Below, piece after piece: positions 27,302 to 35,170 of a stretch of DNA of 64,000 nucleotides (position 1 is the stretch's first letter; every line of letters begins with the position of its first letter). The notes under the pieces were generated by a model, which saw nothing but the letters and a program-made list of their open reading frames with translations, ran no database searches and was not told the DNA's origin. Source of the stretch: Lachnospiraceae bacterium (GTDB lineage: Bacteria; Bacillota; Clostridia; Lachnospirales; Lachnospiraceae); NCBI GenBank assembly GCA_009911505.1, contig QXXL01000016.1, forward strand, positions 31,373 through 95,372. The letters are read 5' to 3'. A program made the translations under genes and the position numbers.

Positions 27302-29053
27302 ATGCTGAAAACACTTGGTGCACAAGTCAAAGAATTTAAAGCCGATTCCATCCGCACGCCGCTTTTTATGATCTTAGAAGTGGTGATGGAAATGGTGATC
27401 CCACTGATGATGGCGTCCATTGTAGACGACGGGGTGCAGGCGGGCGATATGGCGCATATTTACAAAATGGGCGTCTTTATGGCGCTTGCCGCGGCAGTCG
27501 GCCTTTTTGCCGGGGTGATGGGCGGCAAATACGGCGCAAGGGCGTCGGCCGGATTTGCCAAAAACCTGCGCCAGGCCATGTATGAAAACATCCAGACGTT
27601 TTCCTTTTCCAACATTGATAAATTCAGCACGGCAGGGCTTGTCACACGTATGACGACCGACGTGACCAACCTGCAGAACGCCTACCAGATGATTTTACGG
27701 ATGTGTATGCGCGCGCCTGCAAGTTTAATCTGCGCACTGTGTATGGCGTTTTGGATCAATGCCAAAATTGCGACCGTTTATCTGGTTGCCGTCCTGTTTT
27801 TAGGGGGCGTCCTGATGCTTATCATCCGTCAGGCAATGAAATATTTTAACGAGCTGTTCCGCAAATACGACGACTTAAACGCCAGCGTACAGGAAAACGT
27901 CACCGGGATCCGGGTAGTGAAGGCATTTGTGCGGGAGGATTATGAAATCGGCCGTTTCCATAAAGCGAGCGGCAATCTGTACCGTATGTTTTTAAGGGCG
28001 GAATCTATTGTGGCGTGGAACGCGCCGGTGATGCAGTTTACCGTATACGGCTGTATTCTCGGTATCAGCTGGCTCGGCGCCCGCATGATTGTGCAGAATA
28101 CGCTTTCTACCGGAGATTTGATGAGCCTTCTGACCTACTGTATGAATATACTGATGAGCCTGATGATGCTTTCTATGGTCTTTGTTATGATTACGTTAAG
28201 CATGGCGAGCGCAGAGCGTATCGCGGAGGTTTTAAATGAAAAGGCTGATCTGGCGAACCCAAAAGATCCCAGGATGCAGGTAGCAGACGGCAGCATTGCT
28301 TTTGAAAACGTATCGTTTTCTTATAAGAAGGATAACGAAAGCCCCGTGCTCTCCCAGGTGAATTTAAACATCCGCGCCGGGGAAACCATCGGGATTATCG
28401 GCGGAACGGGCAGCGCCAAAACCAGCCTGGTCAACTTAATCAGCCGTCTGTACGACGTGACGGAGGGCTGCGTAAAGGTCGGCGGCAGAAACGTGCGGGA
28501 ATACGACATGGAAACGCTGCGCAACGAAGTAGCCGTCGTGCTGCAAAAAAACGTGCTCTTTAGTGGCACGATTCTGGAAAATCTGCGCTGGGGCGATAAA
28601 AACGCCACCGAGGAAGAATGCGTCCGCGCCTGTAAATTGGCGTGTGCGGATGAATTTATCAGCAAAATGCCTGAAAAATACGAGACGCGCATCGAACAGG
28701 GCGGCACGAACGTTTCCGGCGGGCAAAAGCAGCGGCTGTGTATTGCGAGGGCGCTGTTAAAGAAGCCGAAGATTTTGATTTTAGACGACAGCACAAGCGC
28801 GGTTGACACCGCGACGGACGCGAAAATCCGCAGGGCGTTTGCCGAAGAAATCCCGGATACGACAAAGATTATTATCGCGCAGCGGATTTCAAGCGTACAG
28901 GGCGCGGACCGGATTATCGTTTTAGAAGACGGTAAGGTACACGGCTTTGGAACGCACGAAGAGCTGATGGCGTCCAATGAAATTTACCGGGACGTTTATG
29001 AGTCGCAGATGAGCGGCGAAGGAGATTTTGACAAACATGGAGGTGATGCGTAA
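27302..29053 (+). CDS. Heterodimeric ABC exporter half, degenerate ATPase site
   Basis: Multidrug-type exporter half-transporter: six transmembrane segments (about residues 17-300), then one nucleotide-binding domain. Motifs: Walker A GGTGSAKTS (Ala replaces the Gly before Lys), signature VSGGQKQRLCIARAL, Walker B ILILDDSTSAVD with Asp where the catalytic Glu normally stands, and a Gln (IIAQRISS) in place of the H-loop His. These changes are known from the non-catalytic halves of heterodimeric exporters such as TM287/288. 583 residues. Its stop overlaps the start of the partner by one base. Confidence 0.93.
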   Translation: MLKTLGAQVKEFKADSIRTPLFMILEVVMEMVIPLMMASIVDDGVQAGDMAHIYKMGVFMALAAAVGLFAGVMGGKYGARASAGFAKNLRQAMYENIQTFSFSNIDKFSTAGLVTRMTTDVTNLQNAYQMILRMCMRAPASLICALCMAFWINAKIATVYLVAVLFLGGVLMLIIRQAMKYFNELFRKYDDLNASVQENVTGIRVVKAFVREDYEIGRFHKASGNLYRMFLRAESIVAWNAPVMQFTVYGCILGISWLGARMIVQNTLSTGDLMSLLTYCMNILMSLMMLSMVFVMITLSMASAERIAEVLNEKADLANPKDPRMQVADGSIAFENVSFSYKKDNESPVLSQVNLNIRAGETIGIIGGTGSAKTSLVNLISRLYDVTEGCVKVGGRNVREYDMETLRNEVAVVLQKNVLFSGTILENLRWGDKNATEEECVRACKLACADEFISKMPEKYETRIEQGGTNVSGGQKQRLCIARALLKKPKILILDDSTSAVDTATDAKIRRAFAEEIPDTTKIIIAQRISSVQGADRIIVLEDGKVHGFGTHEELMASNEIYRDVYESQMSGEGDFDKHGGDA

Positions 29054-30966
29054 TGCCAGGGCCAATGCATGCAAGAAAAGTTCCCCCAAAGGGAAAGAAT
29101 AAAATCAAAAATCCCGGAAAGCTGTTAAAGCGCCTGCTTTCCTATGTATTTCAAAACTACGGCGCAGCCTGTATCCTAGTCGTGATTTGTATTTTAATCA
29201 GCGTGCTGGCAAACGTACAGGGAACCTTATTTTTAAAGACGCTGATTGACGTATACATTATGCCGTTAATCGGGAGCGAAAACCCGGATTTTTCCGGCCT
29301 GCTGCACGCGATAATCCGCGTCGGCGGCTTTTACGCCATTGGTGTTTTAAGCACTTTTGCTTATACCCGGATTATGATCTATGTGACGCAGGGCTCATTG
29401 CGCCGCCTGCGCGACGATTTGTTCGCCCATATGGAAAAGCTGCCGATCCGGTATTTTGATACGAACGCGCACGGCAATATTATGTCGGTTTACACCAACG
29501 ATATCGACACGCTGCGCCAGATGATAAGCCAGAGTATGCCGCAGCTGTTATCAAGCGGCATTACGATTTTGTCTGTTTTCATCAGCATGATAAGGCTTAG
29601 CATCCCCTTAACCGGAGTGACAATTCTTATGGTTGTCCTGATGCTTGTGGTTACGGGGAAGGTAGCGGGCGCAAGCGGCAGCTATTTTATTGCGCAGCAG
29701 GCAAATATCGGCGAGGTCAACGGCTATATTGAGGAAATGATGGAAGGCCAGAAGGTCGTTAAGGTATTCTGCCATGAAGAGGAGAGTACAAAACGTTTTC
29801 TGGAATTAAACGAAAAGCTGTTTGACAGCTCCTATAAAGCCAACCAGTACGCCAATATCCTGATGCCGTTAATCGCCCAGATGGGCAATATCAGTTATGT
29901 GCTTTGCGCTTTGGCCGGCGGTATCTTAGCGTTAAACAATATAGGCGGGTTTACGGTAGGCGGCCTTGCCAGCTTTCTGACCTTCAACAAAAGCTTTAAC
30001 ATGCCGATCAGCCAGGTCAGCCAGCAGCTGAACAGTATTATTATGGCTATGGCGGGCGCGCAGCGCGTGTTTGCCCTGTTGGACGAACAGCCGGAAACCA
30101 ACGACGGCTATGTGACTTTAGTCAATGCAAAGGAAGAAAACGGGAAGCTTATGGAATCCGACGAGCGTACCGGGATCTGGGCGTGGAAGCATTTCCATAA
30201 GGATTCGGGCACGACGGATTATATCCGGCAGCAGGGGGATCTCGTGTTAGACGGCGTGGATTTTGGCTATACGGAGGAGAAAACCGTGCTGCATGATATC
30301 CGCCTTTATGCAAAGCCCGGGCAGAAAATTGCGTTTGTCGGTTCTACCGGGGCCGGAAAGACGACGATTACCAATCTAATCAATCGGTTTTATGATATTT
30401 CCGACGGGAAAATCCGTTATGACGGGATTAATATTAACAAGATTAAAAAGGAAGATCTGCGTCATTCGCTTGGCATGGTGCTGCAGGATACGCACCTGTT
30501 TACGAATACCGTGATGGAAAATATCCGTTACGGGCGGCTGGACGCGACGGACGAGGAAGTAATAGCGGCGGCGAAGCTTGCCAATGCGGACGGGTTTATC
30601 CGGCGTCTGCCGAAGGGGTATGATACGGTGCTGCAGGGAGACGGCGCAAGCTTAAGCCAGGGGCAGAGGCAGCTGCTTGCGATTGCCAGGGCGGCGGTAG
30701 CGGATCCGCCTGCGCTGATTTTGGATGAGGCGACAAGCTCGATTGACACCCGGACTGAGCGGATTGTGCAGGACGGGATGGATAAGCTGATGAAGGGCAG
30801 GACCACGTTTGTAATTGCGCACAGGCTTTCTACGGTGAAGAACAGTGATTGTATTGTAGTGCTGGAGAACGGGTGTGTGATTGAGAAGGGGACGCATGAG
30901 GAATTGTTGGAGGAGAAAGGGAAGTATTATCAGCTTTATACGGGGAATAGTATTGCTATTGGTTAG
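29053..30966 (+). CDS. Heterodimeric ABC exporter half, consensus ATPase site
   Basis: Partner of the preceding half-transporter. A basic N-terminal stretch of about 30 residues, six transmembrane segments, and an NBD with canonical Walker A GSTGAGKTT, signature LSQGQRQLLAIARAA, Walker B ALILDEATSSID with catalytic Glu, and H-loop VIAHRLST. The segment between membrane domain and NBD is about 50 residues longer than usual (SDERTGIWAWKHFHKDSG). 637 residues. Translational coupling (ATG overlaps the preceding stop) supports equal synthesis. Its stop codon lies inside a TTAGAGCGT-type repeat. Substrate unknown; control by MarR suggests drugs, bile acids or aromatic compounds. Confidence 0.93.
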   Translation: MPGPMHARKVPPKGKNKIKNPGKLLKRLLSYVFQNYGAACILVVICILISVLANVQGTLFLKTLIDVYIMPLIGSENPDFSGLLHAIIRVGGFYAIGVLSTFAYTRIMIYVTQGSLRRLRDDLFAHMEKLPIRYFDTNAHGNIMSVYTNDIDTLRQMISQSMPQLLSSGITILSVFISMIRLSIPLTGVTILMVVLMLVVTGKVAGASGSYFIAQQANIGEVNGYIEEMMEGQKVVKVFCHEEESTKRFLELNEKLFDSSYKANQYANILMPLIAQMGNISYVLCALAGGILALNNIGGFTVGGLASFLTFNKSFNMPISQVSQQLNSIIMAMAGAQRVFALLDEQPETNDGYVTLVNAKEENGKLMESDERTGIWAWKHFHKDSGTTDYIRQQGDLVLDGVDFGYTEEKTVLHDIRLYAKPGQKIAFVGSTGAGKTTITNLINRFYDISDGKIRYDGININKIKKEDLRHSLGMVLQDTHLFTNTVMENIRYGRLDATDEEVIAAAKLANADGFIRRLPKGYDTVLQGDGASLSQGQRQLLAIARAAVADPPALILDEATSSIDTRTERIVQDGMDKLMKGRTTFVIAHRLSTVKNSDCIVVLENGCVIEKGTHEELLEEKGKYYQLYTGNSIAIG

Positions 30967-30990
30967 AGCGTGGCTCTAAAATGCTTTTTG
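30963..30990. repeat. TTAGAGCGT-type repeat overlapping a stop codon
   Basis: TTAGAGCGTGGCTCTAAAATG followed by CTTTTT resembles the interspersed family seen at 1680, 61372, 62339 and 62373. Here its TAG is the stop codon of the upstream exporter gene. Confidence 0.4.
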
Positions 30991-31046
30991 ACAAATGTGC
31001 GGCTCATTTGGCATTCAAAGAGGTTGACAAAAAATAGAATTTTTCA

Positions 31047-31075
31047 TTGTTTTTTTTGAATAGGTATGATATACT
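31047..31075 (+). promoter_or_regulatory. Promoter of tRNA-Ala
   Basis: TTGTTT (31047-31052), 17 bp, TATACT (31070-31075), ten bases before the tRNA. An additional TTGACA at 31024 is too far for this -10. Confidence 0.6.
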
Positions 31076-31084
31076 GTTCCTAAT

Positions 31085-31160
31085 GGGGCATTAGCGCAGC
31101 TGGGAGCGCGCCACACTGGCAGTGTGGAGGCCACGGGTTCGAGCCCCGTATGCTCCACCA
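31085..31160 (+). tRNA. tRNA-Ala (anticodon GGC)
   Basis: Full cloverleaf. The acceptor GGGGCAT pairs with ATGCTCC with one G-T pair. The anticodon stem CCACA/TGTGG closes the loop CTGGCAG, giving anticodon GGC. The T arm is CGGGTTCGAGCCCCG-like. CCA is encoded. Decodes GCC and GCU. Confidence 0.96.
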
Positions 31161-31218
31161 GAAAGTTCTTACTCCAACCTTTGCCAAAGAAATCTGATAA
31201 ACGGTTGGGTATTGATGA
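31157..31218 (+). repeat. Conserved tRNA 3' trailer, copy A
   Basis: From the encoded CCA onward, about 60 bases are nearly identical to the sequence after tRNA-Leu(CAG) at 47358 (read on the minus strand): CCAGAAAGT, CTTACTCCAACCTTT, then TGATAAACGGTTGGGTATTGA. CCAACC (31174-31179) and GGTTGG (31203-31208) can form a stem. Confidence 0.75.
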
Positions 31219-31219
31219 T

Positions 31220-31253
31220 AAGAAGTCCATGGGCAGGTGCCCATGGACTTCTT
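31220..31253 (+). terminator. Terminator after tRNA-Ala
   Basis: A perfect 15-bp stem AAGAAGTCCATGGGC with its complement around AGGT. The T run is short, so termination may be modest; it may serve the convergent alarmone synthetase gene too. Confidence 0.65.
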
Positions 31254-31268
31254 CGTCTACGGTAGAGT

Positions 31269-31871
31269 TCAAACATGCCCTACCCCCCCTGTATATTTGG
31301 CAAATTGTTTTTCAATAGCCACAAGTGCTTCTGCGTATTCTTTTAATTCGGCTGCAATTTGTTCCCTGTCATTCCGTTTTGTCTTATAAAGGACACGGTG
31401 CTCCATACTTGCCCAAAAATCCATAGATAGTGTCCGGAATTGTATTTCCACTGGGAAATATTCCATTCCATCTAAACAATAAACAGGAACGCCTACGATA
31501 ATATGATAGCTACGGTATCCATTTGGTTTTGGGTATTCTATATAATCGGATTCCCGGATTACAATTAAATCAGCCTGGAACTTTAAGGTGTCTACCAGGC
31601 TGTAAATATCTTCGGTAAAATAGCAGATCACACGCAGGCCTGCAATATCCTGCAGGTAGTCTTTTGCATTTATCATCGTTGGCTCTTTATCTTTCTTCAG
31701 AAGCTTATTTTCAATGCTTTCTTTTTTCTTGATCCGTTCCTGAATATTATGTATGGGATGTGCGGCTGATATATTGTACAAGTTGTGTTCTAGTACATTC
31801 AGCCTTGCATGGAGAATATCTTTCGCATCCGAGTAAGGTTGTATAAATGTGTAATATTGCTCATTTGTCAT
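31269..31871 (-). CDS. Small alarmone synthetase (RelQ/YjbM type)
   Basis: GTP pyrophosphokinase making (p)ppGpp or pGpp from ATP and GDP/GTP/GMP. 200 residues: synthetase domain only, without the hydrolase, TGS and ACT parts of Rel. Motifs: KKKESIENKL, IAGLRVICYF (catalytic Asp region DIAGLR), YPKPNGYRSYHIIV for the G-loop and Tyr, EIQFRTLSMDFWASMEHRVLYK. Start ATG 31871 follows AAGAGGAAAAC. The frame stays open for about 45 codons upstream without a start codon. It stands alone, convergent with tRNA-Ala. Confidence 0.92.
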   Translation of the reverse strand: MTNEQYYTFIQPYSDAKDILHARLNVLEHNLYNISAAHPIHNIQERIKKKESIENKLLKKDKEPTMINAKDYLQDIAGLRVICYFTEDIYSLVDTLKFQADLIVIRESDYIEYPKPNGYRSYHIIVGVPVYCLDGMEYFPVEIQFRTLSMDFWASMEHRVLYKTKRNDREQIAAELKEYAEALVAIEKQFAKYTGGVGHV

Positions 31872-32397
31872 TGCTGTTGTGTTTTCCTCTTTCTTAGTTA
31901 ATGTTAGTACCTCTCCAAATAGTTTTGTAAAGTTCCGCTGGGGAGAAGCCGTATAAACCGTATCCCCAAATTCATTCCTGTCATATGTACCGCTTGCTTA
32001 ACGTGGTATTTGCAGCATTAGAATAAATATTAGTAGTTCAATCTGCATACAATCAGCCAACGTTTCCCGCATCCAGGAAAATCCCTCGCCAAGCAAGGCG
32101 TACATCTGCCGTATTGTTCAAACACGTATAGTATACCTTGTTTTTTTGTCAAATATGTGCATATAGTGTAAAACTTTCCTAAGGAAACTATTAAATTTTA
32201 AATAATTTTTCCTGTACTGCAGCGAACCTTTAGCGTCCATACGGCTTTGGAGGCCCCTTTGCCACCACCCCCTACAGTTCGCTTCAATATTAGAGCGTAT
32301 CCCTAAAATATATCTTTTATAGTAAGTGTAAGAGTACAGGCACAGCATAAGAAATTGCCAATATATTATTTTAAAAGAAAATCCAGGTGGAATTGTT
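31872..32397. other. 526-bp intergenic region, no gene recognised
   Basis: On the minus strand an open frame continues upstream of the alarmone synthetase as SGTYDRNEFGDTVYTASPQ and so on, but without a start codon; it may be a gene remnant. A 7-bp inverted repeat AGCGAAC/GTTCGCT brackets about 32223-32282, and TTAGAGCGTA of the interspersed repeat type occurs near 32291. Promoters of both flanking genes must lie here, but none was clear. Confidence 0.4.
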
Positions 32398-32946
32398 ATG
32401 GAAGAACATACGCACATACTGGCTAATACATGCAGCTTTGCCGGAATCAAACCAATTATGCTGGATTTGCCTTATCCGGCTATTGAAGCAGAAGGCAAAA
32501 ACCTGTCATATGCAAATTTATTAAGCATTGATTACTGTGGCTCTGTATCAGAGCTGTCTGCAATTACACAGTATATCAACAATGAAAACCGTATATCAGG
32601 CGAACGCTGCTCCCTGGCCAAAACGCTGTTAGGGATTGCATTGGCAGAAATGATGCATTTGCAGAAATTGGGTGAGTTAATTTCCTTACTGGGCGGGACA
32701 GTTGATTTTGTGGCAAAGGGGCAAAATGGAAGGGGCAGGATGTGGACTCCGGAATACTTAGCGATCCCGGAGCATGCCAAAAGTATGCTTCTGGCAGATA
32801 TAGAAGCAGAAAAAGCCGCAATAAAACAGTATAAGATGCACATGGGACAAATCAGGGATAAGCGCGTCAATGCCGTACTTGCACGTATTATACAAGATGA
32901 AGAGTACCATATTATGGTGCTTGGGATTTTGCTGGGGCAGTTGTAA
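32398..32946 (+). CDS. Ferritin-like / rubrerythrin-like di-iron protein
   Basis: Probable four-helix di-metal protein of 182 residues. Ligand pattern is complete: Glu in GSVSELSAITQYI, ExxH in AEMMHLQKL, Glu in DIEAEKAAIKQY, and a second ExxH in DEEYHIMVL. There is no C-terminal rubredoxin domain (no CxxC pairs), so it is not a classical rubrerythrin. Such proteins handle oxygen or peroxide stress, or store iron, in anaerobes. Start ATG 32398 follows AGGTGG. Single-gene unit with its own terminator. Confidence 0.8.
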   Translation: MEEHTHILANTCSFAGIKPIMLDLPYPAIEAEGKNLSYANLLSIDYCGSVSELSAITQYINNENRISGERCSLAKTLLGIALAEMMHLQKLGELISLLGGTVDFVAKGQNGRGRMWTPEYLAIPEHAKSMLLADIEAEKAAIKQYKMHMGQIRDKRVNAVLARIIQDEEYHIMVLGILLGQL

Positions 32947-32954
32947 AAGAGGGG

Positions 32955-32996
32955 AAAGTGTAAAGCTTTTATACAAGGCTTTACACTTTTACTTTT
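32955..32996 (+). terminator. Rho-independent terminator
   Basis: AAAGTGTAAAGC (32955-32966) pairs perfectly with GCTTTACACTTT (32978-32989), followed by TACTTTTT. Confidence 0.9.
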
Positions 32997-33109
32997 TATA
33001 ACCAGAGATACGAAAATAATTTAGACAAAACAAATAACTTGTGAATTTTCCCATATAATGATAGAATATTTGGGATAGAAAAAACATACGGCCATTAGGA
33101 GGATTATGT

Positions 33110-34506
33110 TTGGACAAGAAGGCACATGGCTCTGAAAAAGCGAGGAAAAAGGAGCAGAAGGAAAAGAAAAAACACGAACGCAGGCAAGAAAAGCGCCGCT
33201 ATAAGGAAGCGCTGCGCAGAGAGCACCGCTATGGCACAAACGAACAAATCCGCTGGGAAAAGCTGGACAACACGGCACATCTGTTTCCTGTGATTGCGGG
33301 GGAGGATATGACGAATGTTTACCGTATTTTTGTGGCGCTGAATGAAGAGGTGAATAGGGATATGCTCCAGCAGGCGTTAAATATTGTCCTTCCCAAGTTT
33401 GACGGGTTTAATGTGCGGCTTAGACAGGGCGTATTCTGGTATTATTTTGAGGAAAATGGCAAGCCAGCCCCTAAGGTGCGCCGGGAAGGCGCTTATCCAT
33501 GCCGTTATATTGTACAAAACCGCAACAGAAGTTACCTGTTTAGGGTTTCTTATTATAAAAAGAGGATTAACCTTGAGGTATTCCATGTACTTACGGACGG
33601 GATGGGCGGGATTAATTTTTTAAAGGAGCTGACGTACCAGTATTTACGGATTGCGCACCCTGAGCTTGTGGGGCAGGTTGGGGATCAGTTGTCGGCAGAT
33701 ACGTCGTTAAACAGAGAGGATAGTTTTCTAAAAAATTATAAGAAGAGCCATGCGAAGGGGTATCGGACGACAAAGGCGTACCAGCTAAAGGGAGAACGTC
33801 TGCATCCCGGGGAGTTTGGGGTAATCCATGGTACTATGGGGGTTACGGAGTTAAAAAAAGTTGCAAGGGGGTATGGCGCAAGTATTAATGAATATCTGGT
33901 AGCGGCGTATATATATAGTATTTATATGGAATGTATGCATGGGATGCCAGGGAGGCAGGCAATCCGGGCGGCGGTTCCCGTTAATTTGCGGCCGTTTTTC
34001 CATTCGGTGACAACGAAGAATTTTTTTGTTATGGTTTCGGCGGAATTTTTGCCGCAGGAGGAATCGTATTCGTTTGGCGAGGTGCTTAAGATTACGCAAA
34101 AAAGCTTACAAGGGCAGATTACAAAGGAGCATCTAGAGGAGCTGTTTCTTATAATGTGTCTAATGAGAAGAATATTTTAGCAAGGGCTGTGCCGCTTTTG
34201 ATAAAGAATATGGCGATGCGCTATGTGTACACAAAATCGGCTTTGGCGAATACAACAACGGTCACAAATATCGGGAATATTTCGGTGGGGGATGTGTATG
34301 AGCCGTATATTGGAATGTTTGGGGCATTTCTTGCGATGTCGAAGGGGCAGCCAATGAAGGGGACGATTTGTTCTTATGGGGATCGGCTGATGTTTACCTT
34401 TAGCTCTGTGCTGGCGGATGCGTCGGTGCAAAGGGGGTTTTTTCGCAGATTGTCGGAGGATGGGGTAGAGGTTTCGGTTGAAACGAATGGGGTTTATTAC
34501 GATTGA
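33110..34506 (+). pseudogene. Condensation-domain/alcohol acetyltransferase-like gene, frameshifted
   Basis: Acyltransferase of the CoA-dependent HxxxDG superfamily. The first frame (from TTG 33110, AGGAGG 7 bp upstream) has a Lys/Arg-rich N-terminus (EKARKKEQKEKKK), then the catalytic HVLTDGMGG. It runs out near 34180 with an unrelated tail (ELFLIMCLMRRIF). The family-like sequence resumes one frame over at AVSYNVSNEKNILARAVP and ends at 34506. Loss of one G around 34137-34142 (GAGGAGCT where GAGGAGGCT would fit) explains the break; restoring it gives a 465-residue protein of normal length. It is either a recent pseudogene, a sequencing error or a switchable site. Its substrate is unknown. 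Confidence 0.75.
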
Positions 34507-34528
34507 TGGGGAATAGGAAGGGATTTGT

Positions 34529-35086
34529 ATGGATTTAAGTGAAATCAGGCAGCATATTAACCGCATAGATGCTCAAATGAAAGGGCTGTTTTTGGAGCGG
34601 ATGTCGTTTGCAGCTAAAGTGGCAGAAGAAAAAAGGTGTACGGGAGGGAGTGTTTTTGTTCCAGAGCGTGAACGGGAGATCCTGCAAATGAGGCAGAAGG
34701 ATGTAGGCCCGGAGCTAGCTATGGAGTGCAGGGCATTTTTTGGGCAACTGATGGGGATTAGCAGGACTTACCAGTATGCGAAGCTGGCTGGAGTATGCAG
34801 CAGGGCAGGTGAAATTCCGGACAGGCCAGGCGCGGTGGATATTGTGTTTTCCTGTGGGGAAGAGAGTGGGGGGTTTGCGTCAGCCTTGAATGCAATATCA
34901 CTTGGAGGGCTTTTGGTGTTGGCGTGCTCGGCAGGGCGGGAAGGAGAAGGCAGCCTGCGCTGTAAGCTGCGCCTGGAGGGGGATTTTTCGCAGGAATTGG
35001 CGAAAGCAGCCGTTTTGCAGATTTTGGAGGAAGCTGATGGGGCGGTTTTGATTCCTGTGGATGATACAGGCGCGAATGTACCTTAG
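34529..35086 (+). CDS. Chorismate mutase (AroQ type) with C-terminal extension
   Basis: Converts chorismate to prephenate at the Phe/Tyr branch point. Residues 1-85 match the AroQ helix pattern: IRQHINRIDAQMKGLFLERM, AAKVAEEKR and PEREREIL carry the usual Arg, Lys and Glu active-site positions. The remaining 100 residues (FSCGEESGGFASALNAISLGG and LRCKLRLEGDFSQ parts) are not recognised; they are too short for prephenate dehydratase and might be an ACT-like regulatory piece. 185 residues. Start ATG 34529 follows AGGAAGGG. It may be cotranscribed with the broken gene upstream. Confidence 0.8.
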   Translation: MDLSEIRQHINRIDAQMKGLFLERMSFAAKVAEEKRCTGGSVFVPEREREILQMRQKDVGPELAMECRAFFGQLMGISRTYQYAKLAGVCSRAGEIPDRPGAVDIVFSCGEESGGFASALNAISLGGLLVLACSAGREGEGSLRCKLRLEGDFSQELAKAAVLQILEEADGAVLIPVDDTGANVP

Positions 35087-35170
35087 AGGCTCTGCGGCAT
35101 AAAAGCTAAATACGCTGTGGAGTAGGATGTTTTAATGGAAGATACAAAAATTAAAATAAGGAGAATAATT

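Noticed and set aside
28321..28977. 218-codon open frame opposite the ABC exporter
   Set aside because: Antisense to an intact nucleotide-binding domain, no own signals.
31015..31272. Open frame on the minus strand through tRNA-Ala (FLSSIPNRLSDFFGKGW type)
   Set aside because: It is the complement of the tRNA and its conserved trailer; the similar frame at 47054-47482 arises from the other tRNA in the same way.
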